A DNA stretch of 64,000 nucleotides, from NCBI GenBank assembly GCA_016871415.1, contig VHDL01000005.1, positions 75,041-139,040 on the forward strand. The letters run 5' to 3'. This DNA is from Verrucomicrobiota bacterium (GTDB lineage Bacteria; Verrucomicrobiota; Verrucomicrobiia; Opitutales; UBA953). Positions within the stretch are counted from its first letter, which is position 1. Each line of letters opens with the position of its first letter. Positions 1-7,175 of this stretch are shown one piece after another. Below the pieces are notes generated by a model. The model did not search any database and had not been told where the DNA came from. It was given only the letters and a program-made list of their open reading frames with translations. The translations under genes and the position numbers were made by a program.

Positions 1-937
1 TCTTTCCGGAGGGGTCCTTCTTATTAAAAGTGTGGTCGCCCTCCAGGACGGACCATCCGTAGTCGCCGCCCGGGACGAGGATGTTGATCTCCTCGAAAAG
101 GTTCTGTCCGACGTCGCCCGTGAAGCAGGTGCCGGTCTTGGGGTCGAACGAGAACCTCCAGGCGTTGCGCAGGCCGGTCGCCCAGATTTCAGTCCGGACC
201 TTGGAGGGGTCCACAGGCTGCCCGCGGTGGGAGGTCACGCCGACGAAGGGGTTGTCCCCCGGCACCAAGTAGGCGGGCTGGCCCGTGGGAAGCTTACCGA
301 CGGACTCATGGGGGTTGGGGGGCAGATTGCCCGACTTGCGGTCGACATCGATACGGAAGACGGCAGCCAGGAATCGGTCGGCAATCTGGCGCCCGGAATC
401 GAAGGGGTCGCCGCCGCCACCGCCGTCGCCGGCCGAGATGTAAAGGCAGCCGTCCGGTCCAAAGTGGATGTCCCCGCCGTTATGGTTGCCGGCAGGGTCC
501 AACTGGCTGATTAGCACCTGCTCACTGGACGGATCTACCTGGAGGGTAGTAACATCTTTTAGGCGGAAACTTGAGACGCGCTGGTGAAGCTTTCCTTCAA
601 TCTTAAGACTGTAATAAACAAAGACTTGAGGATTTTTCCGGTAATTGGGGTGCAAAGCGACACCGAGGAAGCCGGACTCTCCTTGCGTCTCCAGTTTGCC
701 ATCCCTGGGCTCGGTGATGTTAAAGACCTCCCGCTTGGACTGGGACGCCTTGCCCACCCCTTCCACGACTTGGAGGGTTCCGTTCTTCTCGACCACCAGA
801 AGGCGATCCTTGGCGCCGGGCACCGGACTGATGGCCAAGGGCTGGTTGAAGGTCAGCTTGCCGAAGGCAGGCTCGAGGGCGACCTCGGCCGGAAGACGGA
901 GGGCCAAGGCGAACAGGGTGACGAGGGCGAGGCGCAT
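1..937 (-). CDS. Glucose/sorbosone dehydrogenase-type protein, 3' end outside window
   Basis: The reading frame runs leftwards from an ATG at 937 and leaves the window after 312 codons, so the C-terminus is missing. The first ~20 residues form a Sec signal peptide, suggesting a periplasmic or secreted protein. Recognisable beta-propeller motifs of the PQQ-dependent glucose/sorbosone dehydrogenase family are GFLGVALHPNY, GNHNGGDIHFGPDG, GLRNAWRFSFDP and GDVGQNLFEEIN. The family oxidises sugars or acts as an aldose dehydrogenase; in Verrucomicrobia and Planctomycetes such propellers are often fused to cytochrome c or other domains, which could lie in the missing part. The substrate cannot be read from sequence. 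It is divergent from the HU-like gene. Confidence 0.85.
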   Translation of the reverse strand, partial: MRLALVTLFALALRLPAEVALEPAFGKLTFNQPLAISPVPGAKDRLLVVEKNGTLQVVEGVGKASQSKREVFNITEPRDGKLETQGESGFLGVALHPNYRKNPQVFVYYSLKIEGKLHQRVSSFRLKDVTTLQVDPSSEQVLISQLDPAGNHNGGDIHFGPDGCLYISAGDGGGGGDPFDSGRQIADRFLAAVFRIDVDRKSGNLPPNPHESVGKLPTGQPAYLVPGDNPFVGVTSHRGQPVDPSKVRTEIWATGLRNAWRFSFDPKTGTCFTGDVGQNLFEEINILVPGGDYGWSVLEGDHTFNKKDPSGK

Positions 938-957
938 GACGAAACGGGTAGAAACGC

Positions 958-986
958 ATTACTGTCGGGAAAAACTTTTTTTGCAA
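958..986 (-). promoter_or_regulatory. Weak sigma-70-like promoter for the sugar dehydrogenase gene
   Basis: On the minus strand TTGCAA (986-981) and AGTAAT (963-958) are separated by 17 nt, each matching four of six consensus positions, within an A/T-rich patch that stands out locally. The start codon lies about 20 nt downstream. This is a by-eye match only. Confidence 0.3.
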
Positions 987-1093
987 GCCAGACGCCCACG
1001 GAGACGAACTTGTCGGAACCCTTATTTTTCGCTGGTTTAACGCTTGGGCATCCTTACAACCGAGGACGCATCACTGCACAACCCAACACCAAC

Positions 1094-1381
1094 ATGTCCA
1101 AAGCCCTCACCAAGTCCCAGATCGCCGGAGCCATCGCCGAGAAGGCCCAGATCTCCAAGAAGCATGCCGCCGCGATCCTCGAAATCATCGCCCAGCTCGC
1201 CTACAAGAACGCGAAGAACTCCTTCACGCTCCCCGGCCTCGGCAAGCTCGTCCTCGTCCAGCGCAAGGCCCGCCTCGGCCGCAACCCCGCGACCGGCGAG
1301 ACCATCCAGATTAAGGCCAAGAAGGTCGTGAAGTTCCGCGTGGCCAAGGCCGCGAAGGACGCGATCCTCGGCGCCAAGTAA
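1094..1381 (+). CDS. HU/IHF-family DNA-binding protein
   Basis: A 95-residue basic protein with the HU/IHF fold order: N-terminal helices (LTKSQIAGAIAEKAQISKK), a central segment (FTLPGLGKLVLVQRKAR), the diagnostic RNPATGE motif of the DNA-embracing beta-arm, and a C-terminal KFRVAKAAKDAIL helix. HU-type proteins bend and compact DNA as dimers in the nucleoid. The frame is open upstream but ATG 1094 gives the canonical family length, so longer starts are rejected. It is monocistronic: a strong terminator follows 22 nt after the stop. Confidence 0.93.
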   Translation: MSKALTKSQIAGAIAEKAQISKKHAAAILEIIAQLAYKNAKNSFTLPGLGKLVLVQRKARLGRNPATGETIQIKAKKVVKFRVAKAAKDAILGAK

Positions 1382-1403
1382 TCCTCGCGGGATTCTGCAA
1401 CGA

Positions 1404-1429
1404 GGGCGTCCCCACGGGGACGCCCTTTT
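1404..1429 (+). terminator. Rho-independent terminator after the HU-like gene
   Basis: A 9-bp GC-rich stem, GGGCGTCCC pairing with GGGACGCCC around a 4-nt loop, is followed directly by TTTT. It lies 22 nt beyond the stop codon. Confidence 0.85.
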
Positions 1430-1508
1430 CGTTTGCACGTCCTCCGTCGCGCTCAGCGGTTAGGCTTGCCGCCGCAGGCGCGGTGCTGGTTGTATCATCA
1501 CGCGCACG

Positions 1509-1591
1509 GCCCGAGTGGCGAAATGGCAGCCGCAGCTGACTCAAAATCAGCCGTCCTCGCGGACATGAAGGTTCGAGTCCTTTCTCGGGCA
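1509..1591 (+). tRNA. tRNA-Leu (anticodon CAA)
   Basis: The acceptor arms GCCCGAG and CTCGGGC pair perfectly. The anticodon loop CTCAAAA between GCTGA and TCAGC gives anticodon CAA (codon TTG). A long variable arm, as expected for a class II tRNA, precedes the GTTCGAGTC T-arm. The 3' CCA is not fully encoded. Confidence 0.93.
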
Positions 1592-1600
1592 CCGCGCGCC

Positions 1601-1852
1601 TCAGAGCAGAGCGAGGGCCAGCGCCGCAAGCGCGGCGGCCAGCACAGGCGCGCATCCACGGGAAGTGACCTTCTCTCGCCACGACATGCCGGAGCCCGGA
1701 GCGCCGACGGTCACGTGCGTGCCGTCCTTGCCGACGTTCACCGTCGCTCCGGGGCGGCCCGCCGAAACTGAGACCCCCGTCTTCGAGACGTTGACCCGGA
1801 AGAGCCGGCCGAGCGGGATCGTGCGACGAAATCGGAAACCCATACCGATCAT
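1601..1852 (-). CDS. DUF4236-type small membrane protein
   Basis: An 83-residue protein. The first ~58 residues match the DUF4236 pattern: MGFRFRRTIPLG, then VNVSKTGVSVSAGRPGATVN and a GTHVTVGAPGSGMS segment. A C-terminal Ala/Leu stretch (APVLAAALAALALALL) looks like one membrane anchor. Two in-frame ATGs exist; the upstream one (1852) is preceded by AAAGGG at 4 nt, the MGFRF start (1843) is the more usual family N-terminus. Function of DUF4236 is unknown. It lies 9 nt beyond tRNA-Leu on the opposite strand. Confidence 0.75.
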   Translation of the reverse strand: MIGMGFRFRRTIPLGRLFRVNVSKTGVSVSAGRPGATVNVGKDGTHVTVGAPGSGMSWREKVTSRGCAPVLAAALAALALALL

Positions 1853-2138
1853 GTTGCCCTTTCAGCCGGAGAAATCCAGCGGGAGAGTGAAGGACTATGA
1901 CACACGGGCCTCGGAATGGCGGCTTGCTTTCTTAAGATGGAAGGCCCATCGTCCAGACAGTTCATTCGCAAACCATCACGAGCAGCCAGTCCCTCCGGAC
2001 AAAGCTGCACCAACCGAGCCCGCAAGGGACACGGTGGTTTCCGAAGCCGCAAGGCGACGGGATGCGGGCCCCAAGGCCAAACCTCAAATCCGGCTAGTCC
2101 GGTCGTGATGCGGAACGAGTGCTTTCTCACACACGACC

Positions 2139-2354
2139 ATGATCAACGCCACCGAACACGCCGACGCCCGCCGCTCCCTCCGGATCGACGAGCACAACCC
2201 TCTGCACCACCTATGGAACAACAACGGGACCTGGTGGGTGCACTACACCGAGCACCTGCCCGATTTCACCAAGCGCCGCATTCGGCGGTCCTTGGGCACG
2301 CGGGACCAGGAGGAGGCGGTGCGCCGACGCGACGCCCTGCTCGGGCGGTCCTGA
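2139..2354 (+). CDS. Small protein resembling an integrase arm-type N-terminal domain
   Basis: A 71-residue ORF starting at ATG 2139 with no clear ribosome binding site. The segment GTWWVHYTEHLPDFTKRRIR followed by RSLGTRDQEEAVRRRDALL resembles the three-stranded arm-binding module at the N-terminus of tyrosine recombinases (typically W-x-V/Y-R-F ... K-R-x-R-x-S-L-G-T-x-D-x-x-E-A). No recombinase core-binding or catalytic domain follows: the frame stops at 2354 and the next gene is a barrel on the other strand. It could be an orphan DNA-binding peptide, the leftover of a lost integrase, or chance resemblance. Confidence 0.4.
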   Translation: MINATEHADARRSLRIDEHNPLHHLWNNNGTWWVHYTEHLPDFTKRRIRRSLGTRDQEEAVRRRDALLGRS

Positions 2355-2369
2355 ACCCTGCAACCCTCC

Positions 2370-3248
2370 TCAGAAACGGGCTCCCACGCGTGCGCCGAGG
2401 CCCCAGATCGGCCTGACCTCGAAGGAGGACATCGAGTCACCGGCATGATAGAAGCTGTGCCTTGCGAACGGCACGTACTCCGCCTGAGCCCGCACGAACC
2501 AGGTGCCTGAGCGCTCGAGGAACTGGGTGACGCCGACGCGCAGGGGCACCTCGCCCACGCTCACGCCCCTGCCGCCATAGGCCGCATCGGAAAGCTTGAA
2601 CATCAGAGTCTCATACATCACGGAGAAATCTCCGGTCGTGGAGCGGTCGGCCCTGTATCCGCGGAAGATGATTCCGTTCTGCATGCCCGTGGCTCGCAGT
2701 TCGACTTCGCCGAATGAACATGGACGCCAGACGGCCTTGAGGTAGGGCACGGGCAGGGGCGACCTTTCGAACCGGTCCTGCAGGATCAAGCCGAGGGCGA
2801 CGTCGGTCTCCTCGTCAGGCGCCCAATGCCAGGCACCGCCCAGACCCCAACGGAAACCTTCGCCGAACGAGACGCCGTCCTCCCGGGCCGACTCGAGACC
2901 GTAGATGAGCTGGAAGGAACCCCACTGCCGGAACCCCGTGAGAATCAGGTCGGTGGTGTCGCGATAAGCGCTGTCAGTTCCGGCGATGGAGCCCCCGAAC
3001 CGGTTGGTGTAGGCGTAATACTCGAGATCGATGGCCATGACCTCGTCCCTGTAGATCGCCTCGAAGCCGGTGCGAGACCGCCCGAAGGAGCCATTGGCGG
3101 CATTGCCCGCGACGGCATCGTCCCCTCGACGCTGCCAGTCAGCCATGACGAGCCAGTGTTTGGCGGGCTGCTCTGCGGCGCCGAGGCATGAACAAAGAAG
3201 GGCAATTTGCACAAATTTAAACAAACTGGTTTGGATCATGTTTTTCAT
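2370..3248 (-). CDS. Outer-membrane beta-barrel protein (DUF6268-like)
   Basis: A 292-residue protein with an N-terminal signal peptide (SLFKFVQIALLCSCLGAAEQ), alternating polar/hydrophobic strands, many aromatic residues and a C-terminal phenylalanine (LGARVGARF), which is the usual barrel-assembly signal. The layout resembles the DUF6268 outer-membrane barrels common in Verrucomicrobia, but that assignment is from memory. ATG 3248 is chosen over an upstream TTG because it places the hydrophobic signal correctly; ATG 3239 is also possible. No substrate can be inferred. It is divergent from the sigma-54-like element at 3301. Confidence 0.65.
   Translation of the reverse strand: MKNMIQTSLFKFVQIALLCSCLGAAEQPAKHWLVMADWQRRGDDAVAGNAANGSFGRSRTGFEAIYRDEVMAIDLEYYAYTNRFGGSIAGTDSAYRDTTDLILTGFRQWGSFQLIYGLESAREDGVSFGEGFRWGLGGAWHWAPDEETDVALGLILQDRFERSPLPVPYLKAVWRPCSFGEVELRATGMQNGIIFRGYRADRSTTGDFSVMYETLMFKLSDAAYGGRGVSVGEVPLRVGVTQFLERSGTWFVRAQAEYVPFARHSFYHAGDSMSSFEVRPIWGLGARVGARF
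3200..3215. promoter_or_regulatory. Candidate activator site shared with the second amt promoter
   Basis: GGGCAATTTGCACAAA lies about 85 bp upstream of the sigma-54-like element at 3301. The same 16-mer with one change (T to C) occurs in inverted orientation at 5566-5581 beside the second amt promoter. A looser version, with TGCACAA and GCAGAAAATTGCC blocks, lies at 4000-4023 before the first amt. An NtrC-like activator site is plausible but this is inference; it also overlaps the signal-peptide codons of the barrel gene. Confidence 0.35.
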
Positions 3249-3300
3249 ATGCCAGAGGAAGCCCAAAGAATCAAGCAGGTTGCCCCAGGTGAGCGATTAT

Positions 3301-3316
3301 TGGCACACAAGATGCT
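3301..3316 (+). promoter_or_regulatory. Sigma-54-type promoter element P1
   Basis: TGGCACACAAGATGCT matches the -24/-12 consensus TGGCACGNNNNTTGCW at all but positions 7 and 12, with GG and GC exactly spaced. The same A at position 12 and a preceding T occur in the two elements before amt genes at 4075 and 5587. Transcription would begin near 3327 and run rightwards into a stretch without an intact gene. Confidence 0.55.
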
Positions 3317-3326
3317 TACCTTTGGG

Positions 3327-3582
3327 CAAGCTGCTTATTTCTGCCACTCCCAACGCAGGCGACAACGCCTGGGTTCTCGGTTGGGAAATTGATTAGGAGC
3401 ATGGCTTCTTAGGCCATGGTTTGCGAACTAAGACTCACGCCGGGTTCATCCGGTCGGATTGGTTACCGACCTTCATTCCCTTAAGTGACACAAGCTCGTC
3501 GTTGAATGCTTGTGTTGCCTAGCGACGACCGCGCGGGCCGCACTCCCCTATCAACGAACAGGCCATCACCATTACCAAACCT
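3327..3582 (+). ncRNA. Candidate structured RNA or long leader downstream of P1
   Basis: No credible coding sequence is present between the barrel gene and the amt remnant. Instead there is a run of perfect inverted repeats: a nested hairpin with outer arms 3349-3354/3380-3385 and inner arms 3356-3361/3366-3371; arms 3400-3405/3413-3418; arms 3452-3457/3466-3471; and an 8-bp stem ACACAAGC/GCTTGTGT at 3488-3495/3508-3515. The predicted P1 start lies just upstream. No T-tract terminator is seen, so the 3' end is undefined and the transcript may continue into the remnant. No known RNA family is recognised. Confidence 0.3.
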
Positions 3583-3609
3583 TTGACCCGTGTAAGCTGT
3601 TTGTACCAG

Positions 3610-3971
3610 CTAATTGGATGCGTCGCCGAAGCGCTCTTCTACGCCGCCTGCTCCGTCCTCAAGCCGAAGCTTGGCTACGATGACGCCCTGGACACTTTCG
3701 GCGTCCACGGCGTGGGCGGAACGATCGGCGCGCTGGCGACAACTCTCCTGATGGACGCTTCGGTCAATCCGGCCGGAGGCGCACTGGCAGGCAAAGGGCT
3801 GCTCTCCGGACAGCTCGCCGCCATGGCGGCCTGCTGATTCTCTCCTGCTCGCTGACATGGCTGATCGCCAAATTCGTGGCGAAGACCGTCGGACTCCGTC
3901 CCACGGAAGAGGAGGAGTCGCAGGGCGTGGGCATCGTCGACCACGGCGAAGAGGGCTACAGCAACAACTGA
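3610..3971 (+). pseudogene. C-terminal remnant of a third ammonium transporter, frameshifted
   Basis: From 3610 the translation LIGCVAEALFYAACSVLKPK runs into LGYDDALDTFGVHGVGGTIG, the block carrying the second conserved pore histidine of Amt proteins. Near 3831-3837 the frame breaks at TGA. A one-base shift restores a frame ending VAKTVGLRPTEEEESQG and DHGEEGYSNN before TGA at 3971, closely matching the tail of the intact gene ending at 7095. The N-terminal ~350 residues are absent. A short GAGCC/GGCTC hairpin with TTT follows. This is therefore a decayed paralogue at the head of a former three-gene amt array; an assembly indel would explain the frameshift but not the missing N-terminus. Confidence 0.85.
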
Positions 3972-4074
3972 CTGCTCCCGAGCCGGGGCTCTTTCTGCAC
4001 AATTTCGGGCAGAAAATTGCCTATTGGGGACGCTTTTTGTTCAGTTTCAGCAGCTACGGCGGTCCGAGAGGGAT

Positions 4075-4090
4075 TGGCACGAGGGATGCG
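4075..4090 (+). promoter_or_regulatory. Sigma-54-type promoter element P2 for the first amt gene
   Basis: TGGCACGAGGGATGCG differs from the -24/-12 consensus core only at position 12 (A for T). The start site would fall near 4101, only about 4 nt before the ATG at 4105, implying an almost leaderless mRNA. No Shine-Dalgarno is visible for this gene, which is compatible. Confidence 0.6.
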
Positions 4091-4104
4091 AAGTCTAACA
4101 CGCC

Positions 4105-5520
4105 ATGAAATCCCTGCTCCGAACCCTCACCATCCTCGCCCTGGCGGTAGCTCCCTGCCTGTCCTGGGCGCAGGCCGCACCCGCCGCGGCACCGGCGGCC
4201 ACACCGCCTGCGGCCGCCGCGGCCGCCGCACCTGCCGCGCCGAAGTACAAGGATCTGGCAGCCTTCAAGGAAGCCCCGAGCTACGCGACGTTCACCGTGA
4301 ACAACACCTGGATGATGCTCTCGGCCGGACTCGTCTTCATCATGCACCTCGGTTTCGCGACCTTGGAGACCGGCCTCACCCGCTCCAAGAACACGGTCAA
4401 CATCCTGTTCAAGAACAGCATGATCCCCTGCATCGGCATTCTCACCTATGCCATCGTTGGCTTCAACCTGATGTATCCCGGGGCCGATTTCGCAGGAAAA
4501 TGGTTCGGCTTCTCCGGTTTCGGTGTGTCCGTGACGGATGACGTCGCCTCCCTGACCGACGCCTACAACGCAGGCTACACCTATTGGACCGACTTCATCT
4601 TCCAGGCCATGTTCGCCGCCACCGCTGCCACGATCGTCTCCGGTGCGGTCGCTGAACGCATCAAGCTTTCGAGCTTCCTGGTCTTCTCGACCGTTTTCGT
4701 CGCGATCAGCTACCCCATGACTGGCATGTGGAAATGGGGCAACGGCTGGCTCAACACGATGGCAACCCCCTTCTACGATTTCGCGGGATCCACCCTCGTG
4801 CACTCCGTGGGAGGCTGGGGCGCTCTGGCCGGCGTGTTGCTCCTCGGGCCCCGCATCGGTCGTTACCGCTCGGACGGAAAGCCCGTGCCCATGCCCGGAC
4901 ACAGCATGCCCCTAGCGACCATCGGCGTCTTCCTCCTCTGGCTCGGTTGGTTCGGATTCAACGGCGGCTCGGTGCTGTCCGCCGACCCCGGACTCGTCTC
5001 CCTGACCCTCGTCACGACCTCCATCGCGGCCGCCACCGGCGCCATCGGAGCGATGTTCACCTCTTGGGCCGTCATCAAGAAGCCCGACCTCTCCATGGTG
5101 CTCAACGGCATTCTCGCCGGACTCGTGGGCATCACGGCGGGCGCCGACCAGATGAACATGAACAGCTCGATCATCATCGGACTCTCATCCGGAGTGCTCG
5201 TGGTGCTCGCGGTGCTCTTCTTCGACAAGCTCAAGCTCGACGATCCGGTAGGCGCCCTCTCCGTCCACCTGGTGTGCGGCATCTGGGGCACCCTCTGCGT
5301 GGGTCTCTTCGGGGCCAAGGCCGGCATGGCGCAGCTCATCAGCCAGCTTAAAGGCATCGGCTCGATCGGCCTGTTCACCTTTGTCTTCGCCTACGTGCTC
5401 TTCCTCATCATCAAGGCCGTCATGGGGCTCAGGGTCAGCGCGGAAGAGGAGTCCGGCGGGCTGGACATCGCCGAACACGGCAACGAATCCTACCCGGACT
5501 TCCTGAAATCAGCCAAGTAA
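4105..5520 (+). CDS. amt: Ammonium transporter (Amt/MEP family)
   Basis: A 471-residue inner-membrane channel that conducts ammonium/ammonia. Residues 1-23 are a signal peptide (TILALAVAPCLSWAQA) followed by an Ala/Pro-rich linker to about 45. The eleven-helix Amt core follows. It contains RSKN in the early helices, AERIK, the conserved Asp-Phe-Ala-Gly block with the first pore histidine (DFAGSTLVHSVGG), GWFGFNGGS, and the second pore histidine in LSVHLVCGIWG. The cytoplasmic tail ends GLDIAEHGNESYP. No glnB/glnK gene is adjacent, which is unusual for amt loci. It is preceded by a sigma-54-type element and followed by a strong terminator, so it appears to be its own nitrogen-regulated transcription unit. 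Confidence 0.95.
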   Translation: MKSLLRTLTILALAVAPCLSWAQAAPAAAPAATPPAAAAAAAPAAPKYKDLAAFKEAPSYATFTVNNTWMMLSAGLVFIMHLGFATLETGLTRSKNTVNILFKNSMIPCIGILTYAIVGFNLMYPGADFAGKWFGFSGFGVSVTDDVASLTDAYNAGYTYWTDFIFQAMFAATAATIVSGAVAERIKLSSFLVFSTVFVAISYPMTGMWKWGNGWLNTMATPFYDFAGSTLVHSVGGWGALAGVLLLGPRIGRYRSDGKPVPMPGHSMPLATIGVFLLWLGWFGFNGGSVLSADPGLVSLTLVTTSIAAATGAIGAMFTSWAVIKKPDLSMVLNGILAGLVGITAGADQMNMNSSIIIGLSSGVLVVLAVLFFDKLKLDDPVGALSVHLVCGIWGTLCVGLFGAKAGMAQLISQLKGIGSIGLFTFVFAYVLFLIIKAVMGLRVSAEEESGGLDIAEHGNESYPDFLKSAK

Positions 5521-5542
5521 GGCCTTCCAAAGGGGCAGAACA

Positions 5543-5568
5543 GGGCCGTCATAAGACGGCCCTTTTTT
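5543..5568 (+). terminator. Rho-independent terminator after the first amt
   Basis: GGGCCGTC and GACGGCCC form an 8-bp stem around ATAA and are followed by six T residues. Its T-run touches the inverted activator-like motif at 5566-5581. Confidence 0.92.
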
Positions 5569-5581
5569 GTGCAGATTGCCC
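5566..5581. promoter_or_regulatory. Inverted copy of the candidate activator motif
   Basis: The minus strand reads GGGCAATCTGCACAAA, differing at one base from the motif at 3200-3215. It lies only 5 nt upstream of the sigma-54-type element P3, which is closer than normal for an enhancer-binding protein. The role is uncertain. Confidence 0.35.
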
Positions 5582-5586
5582 AAACT

Positions 5587-5602
5587 TGGCATGGTTAATG
5601 CA
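5587..5602 (+). promoter_or_regulatory. Sigma-54-type promoter element P3 for the second amt gene
   Basis: TGGCATGGTTAATGCA keeps GG and GC at the exact -24/-12 spacing and shares the ATGC -12 block with P1 and P2. The predicted start (near 5613) is about 7 nt before the ATG at 5620, so again the leader would be very short and would exclude the AAGGGG at 5605-5610. Confidence 0.55.
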
Positions 5603-5619
5603 CCAAGGGGTGAACGACC

Positions 5620-7095
5620 ATGAGCACCCTCCGATTCTTAGGCCTGTCCCTGATGACCCTGCTGGCCCCGTTGCTGGCAGCCCAGCAGGGTGCCGATACA
5701 TCCAAACCGGCTCCCGCCGCAGCCCCGCTCGAGCAGAGGGTCGGTGACCTTGAGGCCTACGTGAACAACGTCGGCCCCAAGGCGGGGGATGACAAGGTGG
5801 CCGCCGGTCCGATTGCCGCCTCCCCGGGCCCCGGACACAACGCCTTCATCATGGTCTGCGCGGCCTTGGTGCTCTTCATGACCCTTCCCGGACTGTTCCT
5901 CTTCTACGGAGGCTTGGTGCGTTCGAAGAACGTGCTCTCCGTCGTCGCGCAGTGCTTCGGCCTCGCAGGACTGGTCGCCATCCTCTGGTGGGCCTTCGGC
6001 TACTCGCTGGTCTTCGGCAAGAGCTTCGACGGCACCGTCCTCGGCAAGGTCTTCGGCGGAAGCGAATTCTTCTTCCTCAACGGCGTCGGATCAGGCCCGA
6101 ACGGCGACTACGCCTACTGGATCTCCCAGAACGTGTTCTCGATGTTCCAGCTGATGTTCGCGATCATCACGCCCGCCCTGATTGTGGGCGCCATCGCCGA
6201 GCGCATAAAGTTCTCCGCGGTCATGCTCTTCATGACCGGCTGGATGTTCCTGGTCTATTTCCCGATGGCCCACCACATCTGGGGCATCACCGGCGAGATG
6301 AACGGTGTCTGGAACGCCAAGGCCTCCATCAAGGCGATCGACTTCGCCGGAGGCACGGTCGTCCACATGACCTCGGGCTGGTCCGCCCTGCTGCTCTGCA
6401 TCATCCTCGGACCCCGCGTCGGCTTCGGCAAGCGCCCCCTGACCCCGCACAGCATGGTGCTCTGCGCCATCGGAACCGGCATGCTCTGGGTCGGCTGGTA
6501 TGGCTTCAACGCCGGCTCCGCCCTCTCCGCCGACGGCGTCGCTGCCCAGGCCTTCATGACCACGACCCTCGCCGCAGCGGTCGCCGCCTTCACCTGGGCC
6601 TCCCTGGAGTGGACCCTCCGCAAGCACGCCAGCATCCTCGGACTCTGCTCCGGCGCGGTGGCCGGCCTCGTGGTGGTGACGCCCGCCGCGGGCTTCGTGA
6701 CCGCCAGCTCCGCCGTCCTCATCGGCTTGCTCGCCGGAGTGGTGCCCTTCTTCGCCGTGGTCTACCTCAAGGCCAAGCTGAAGTATGACGACGCTCTCGA
6801 CACCTTCGGCGTGCACGCCGTGGGCGGAACCTTGGGCGCCATCCTCACCGGCATCCTCGCGACGGCCGACGTAAACGGAAACCTGAACACGAACCTCAAG
6901 GACATCGTGGGCAAGTCCCTCCTCACCGAACAGCTCAAGGCCATCGCCGTGACCTTGGCCATCTCCTTAGTTGCCACCGCGATCCTCGCCTACGTGGTGA
7001 AGGCGGTCGTCGGTCTCCGTCCCTCGGAGGAGGACGAGGCCAAGGGTCTGGACATCACCGACCACGGGGAAGAGGGCTACAACTTCAACTCCTGA
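5620..7095 (+). CDS. amt: Ammonium transporter (Amt/MEP family), second copy
   Basis: A 491-residue paralogue of the preceding channel, clearly diverged from it and closer to the remnant at 3610. Residues 1-21 are a signal peptide. Residues ~35-75 form a polar extracytoplasmic extension (EQRVGDLEAYVNN) before the Amt core. Core motifs include LFLFYGGLVRSKN, AERIKFSAV, DFAGGTVVHMTSG with the first pore histidine, GWYGFNAGSALSADG, and YDDALDTFGVHAVGGTLG with the second. The tail ends GLDITDHGEEGYNFNS. Paired amt genes with different affinities are known elsewhere; here no PII gene is linked. Own promoter element and terminator suggest independent expression. Confidence 0.95.
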   Translation: MSTLRFLGLSLMTLLAPLLAAQQGADTSKPAPAAAPLEQRVGDLEAYVNNVGPKAGDDKVAAGPIAASPGPGHNAFIMVCAALVLFMTLPGLFLFYGGLVRSKNVLSVVAQCFGLAGLVAILWWAFGYSLVFGKSFDGTVLGKVFGGSEFFFLNGVGSGPNGDYAYWISQNVFSMFQLMFAIITPALIVGAIAERIKFSAVMLFMTGWMFLVYFPMAHHIWGITGEMNGVWNAKASIKAIDFAGGTVVHMTSGWSALLLCIILGPRVGFGKRPLTPHSMVLCAIGTGMLWVGWYGFNAGSALSADGVAAQAFMTTTLAAAVAAFTWASLEWTLRKHASILGLCSGAVAGLVVVTPAAGFVTASSAVLIGLLAGVVPFFAVVYLKAKLKYDDALDTFGVHAVGGTLGAILTGILATADVNGNLNTNLKDIVGKSLLTEQLKAIAVTLAISLVATAILAYVVKAVVGLRPSEEDEAKGLDITDHGEEGYNFNS

Positions 7096-7115
7096 GCCAA
7101 GGGTCGTCCTGCGCA

Positions 7116-7150
7116 GGGGTCGCTTCCTCCGGGAGGCGGCCCCTCTTTAT
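7116..7150 (+). terminator. Terminator after the second amt
   Basis: GGGGTCGCTTCC can pair with GGGAGGCGGCCCC (one G-T wobble) over a short loop, followed by a T-rich tract TCTTTATTT. Confidence 0.75.
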
Positions 7151-7175
7151 TTCCTAATGATGTTGCGAAATTGGA

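Noticed and set aside
584..1093. N-terminal extension of the HU-like protein
   Set aside because: The extension is antisense to the sugar dehydrogenase; HU-family length is met from ATG 1094.
3506..3586. Short ORF inside the hairpin-rich region
   Set aside because: Pro/Leu-rich, no ribosome binding site and inside paired arms; not credible as a gene.
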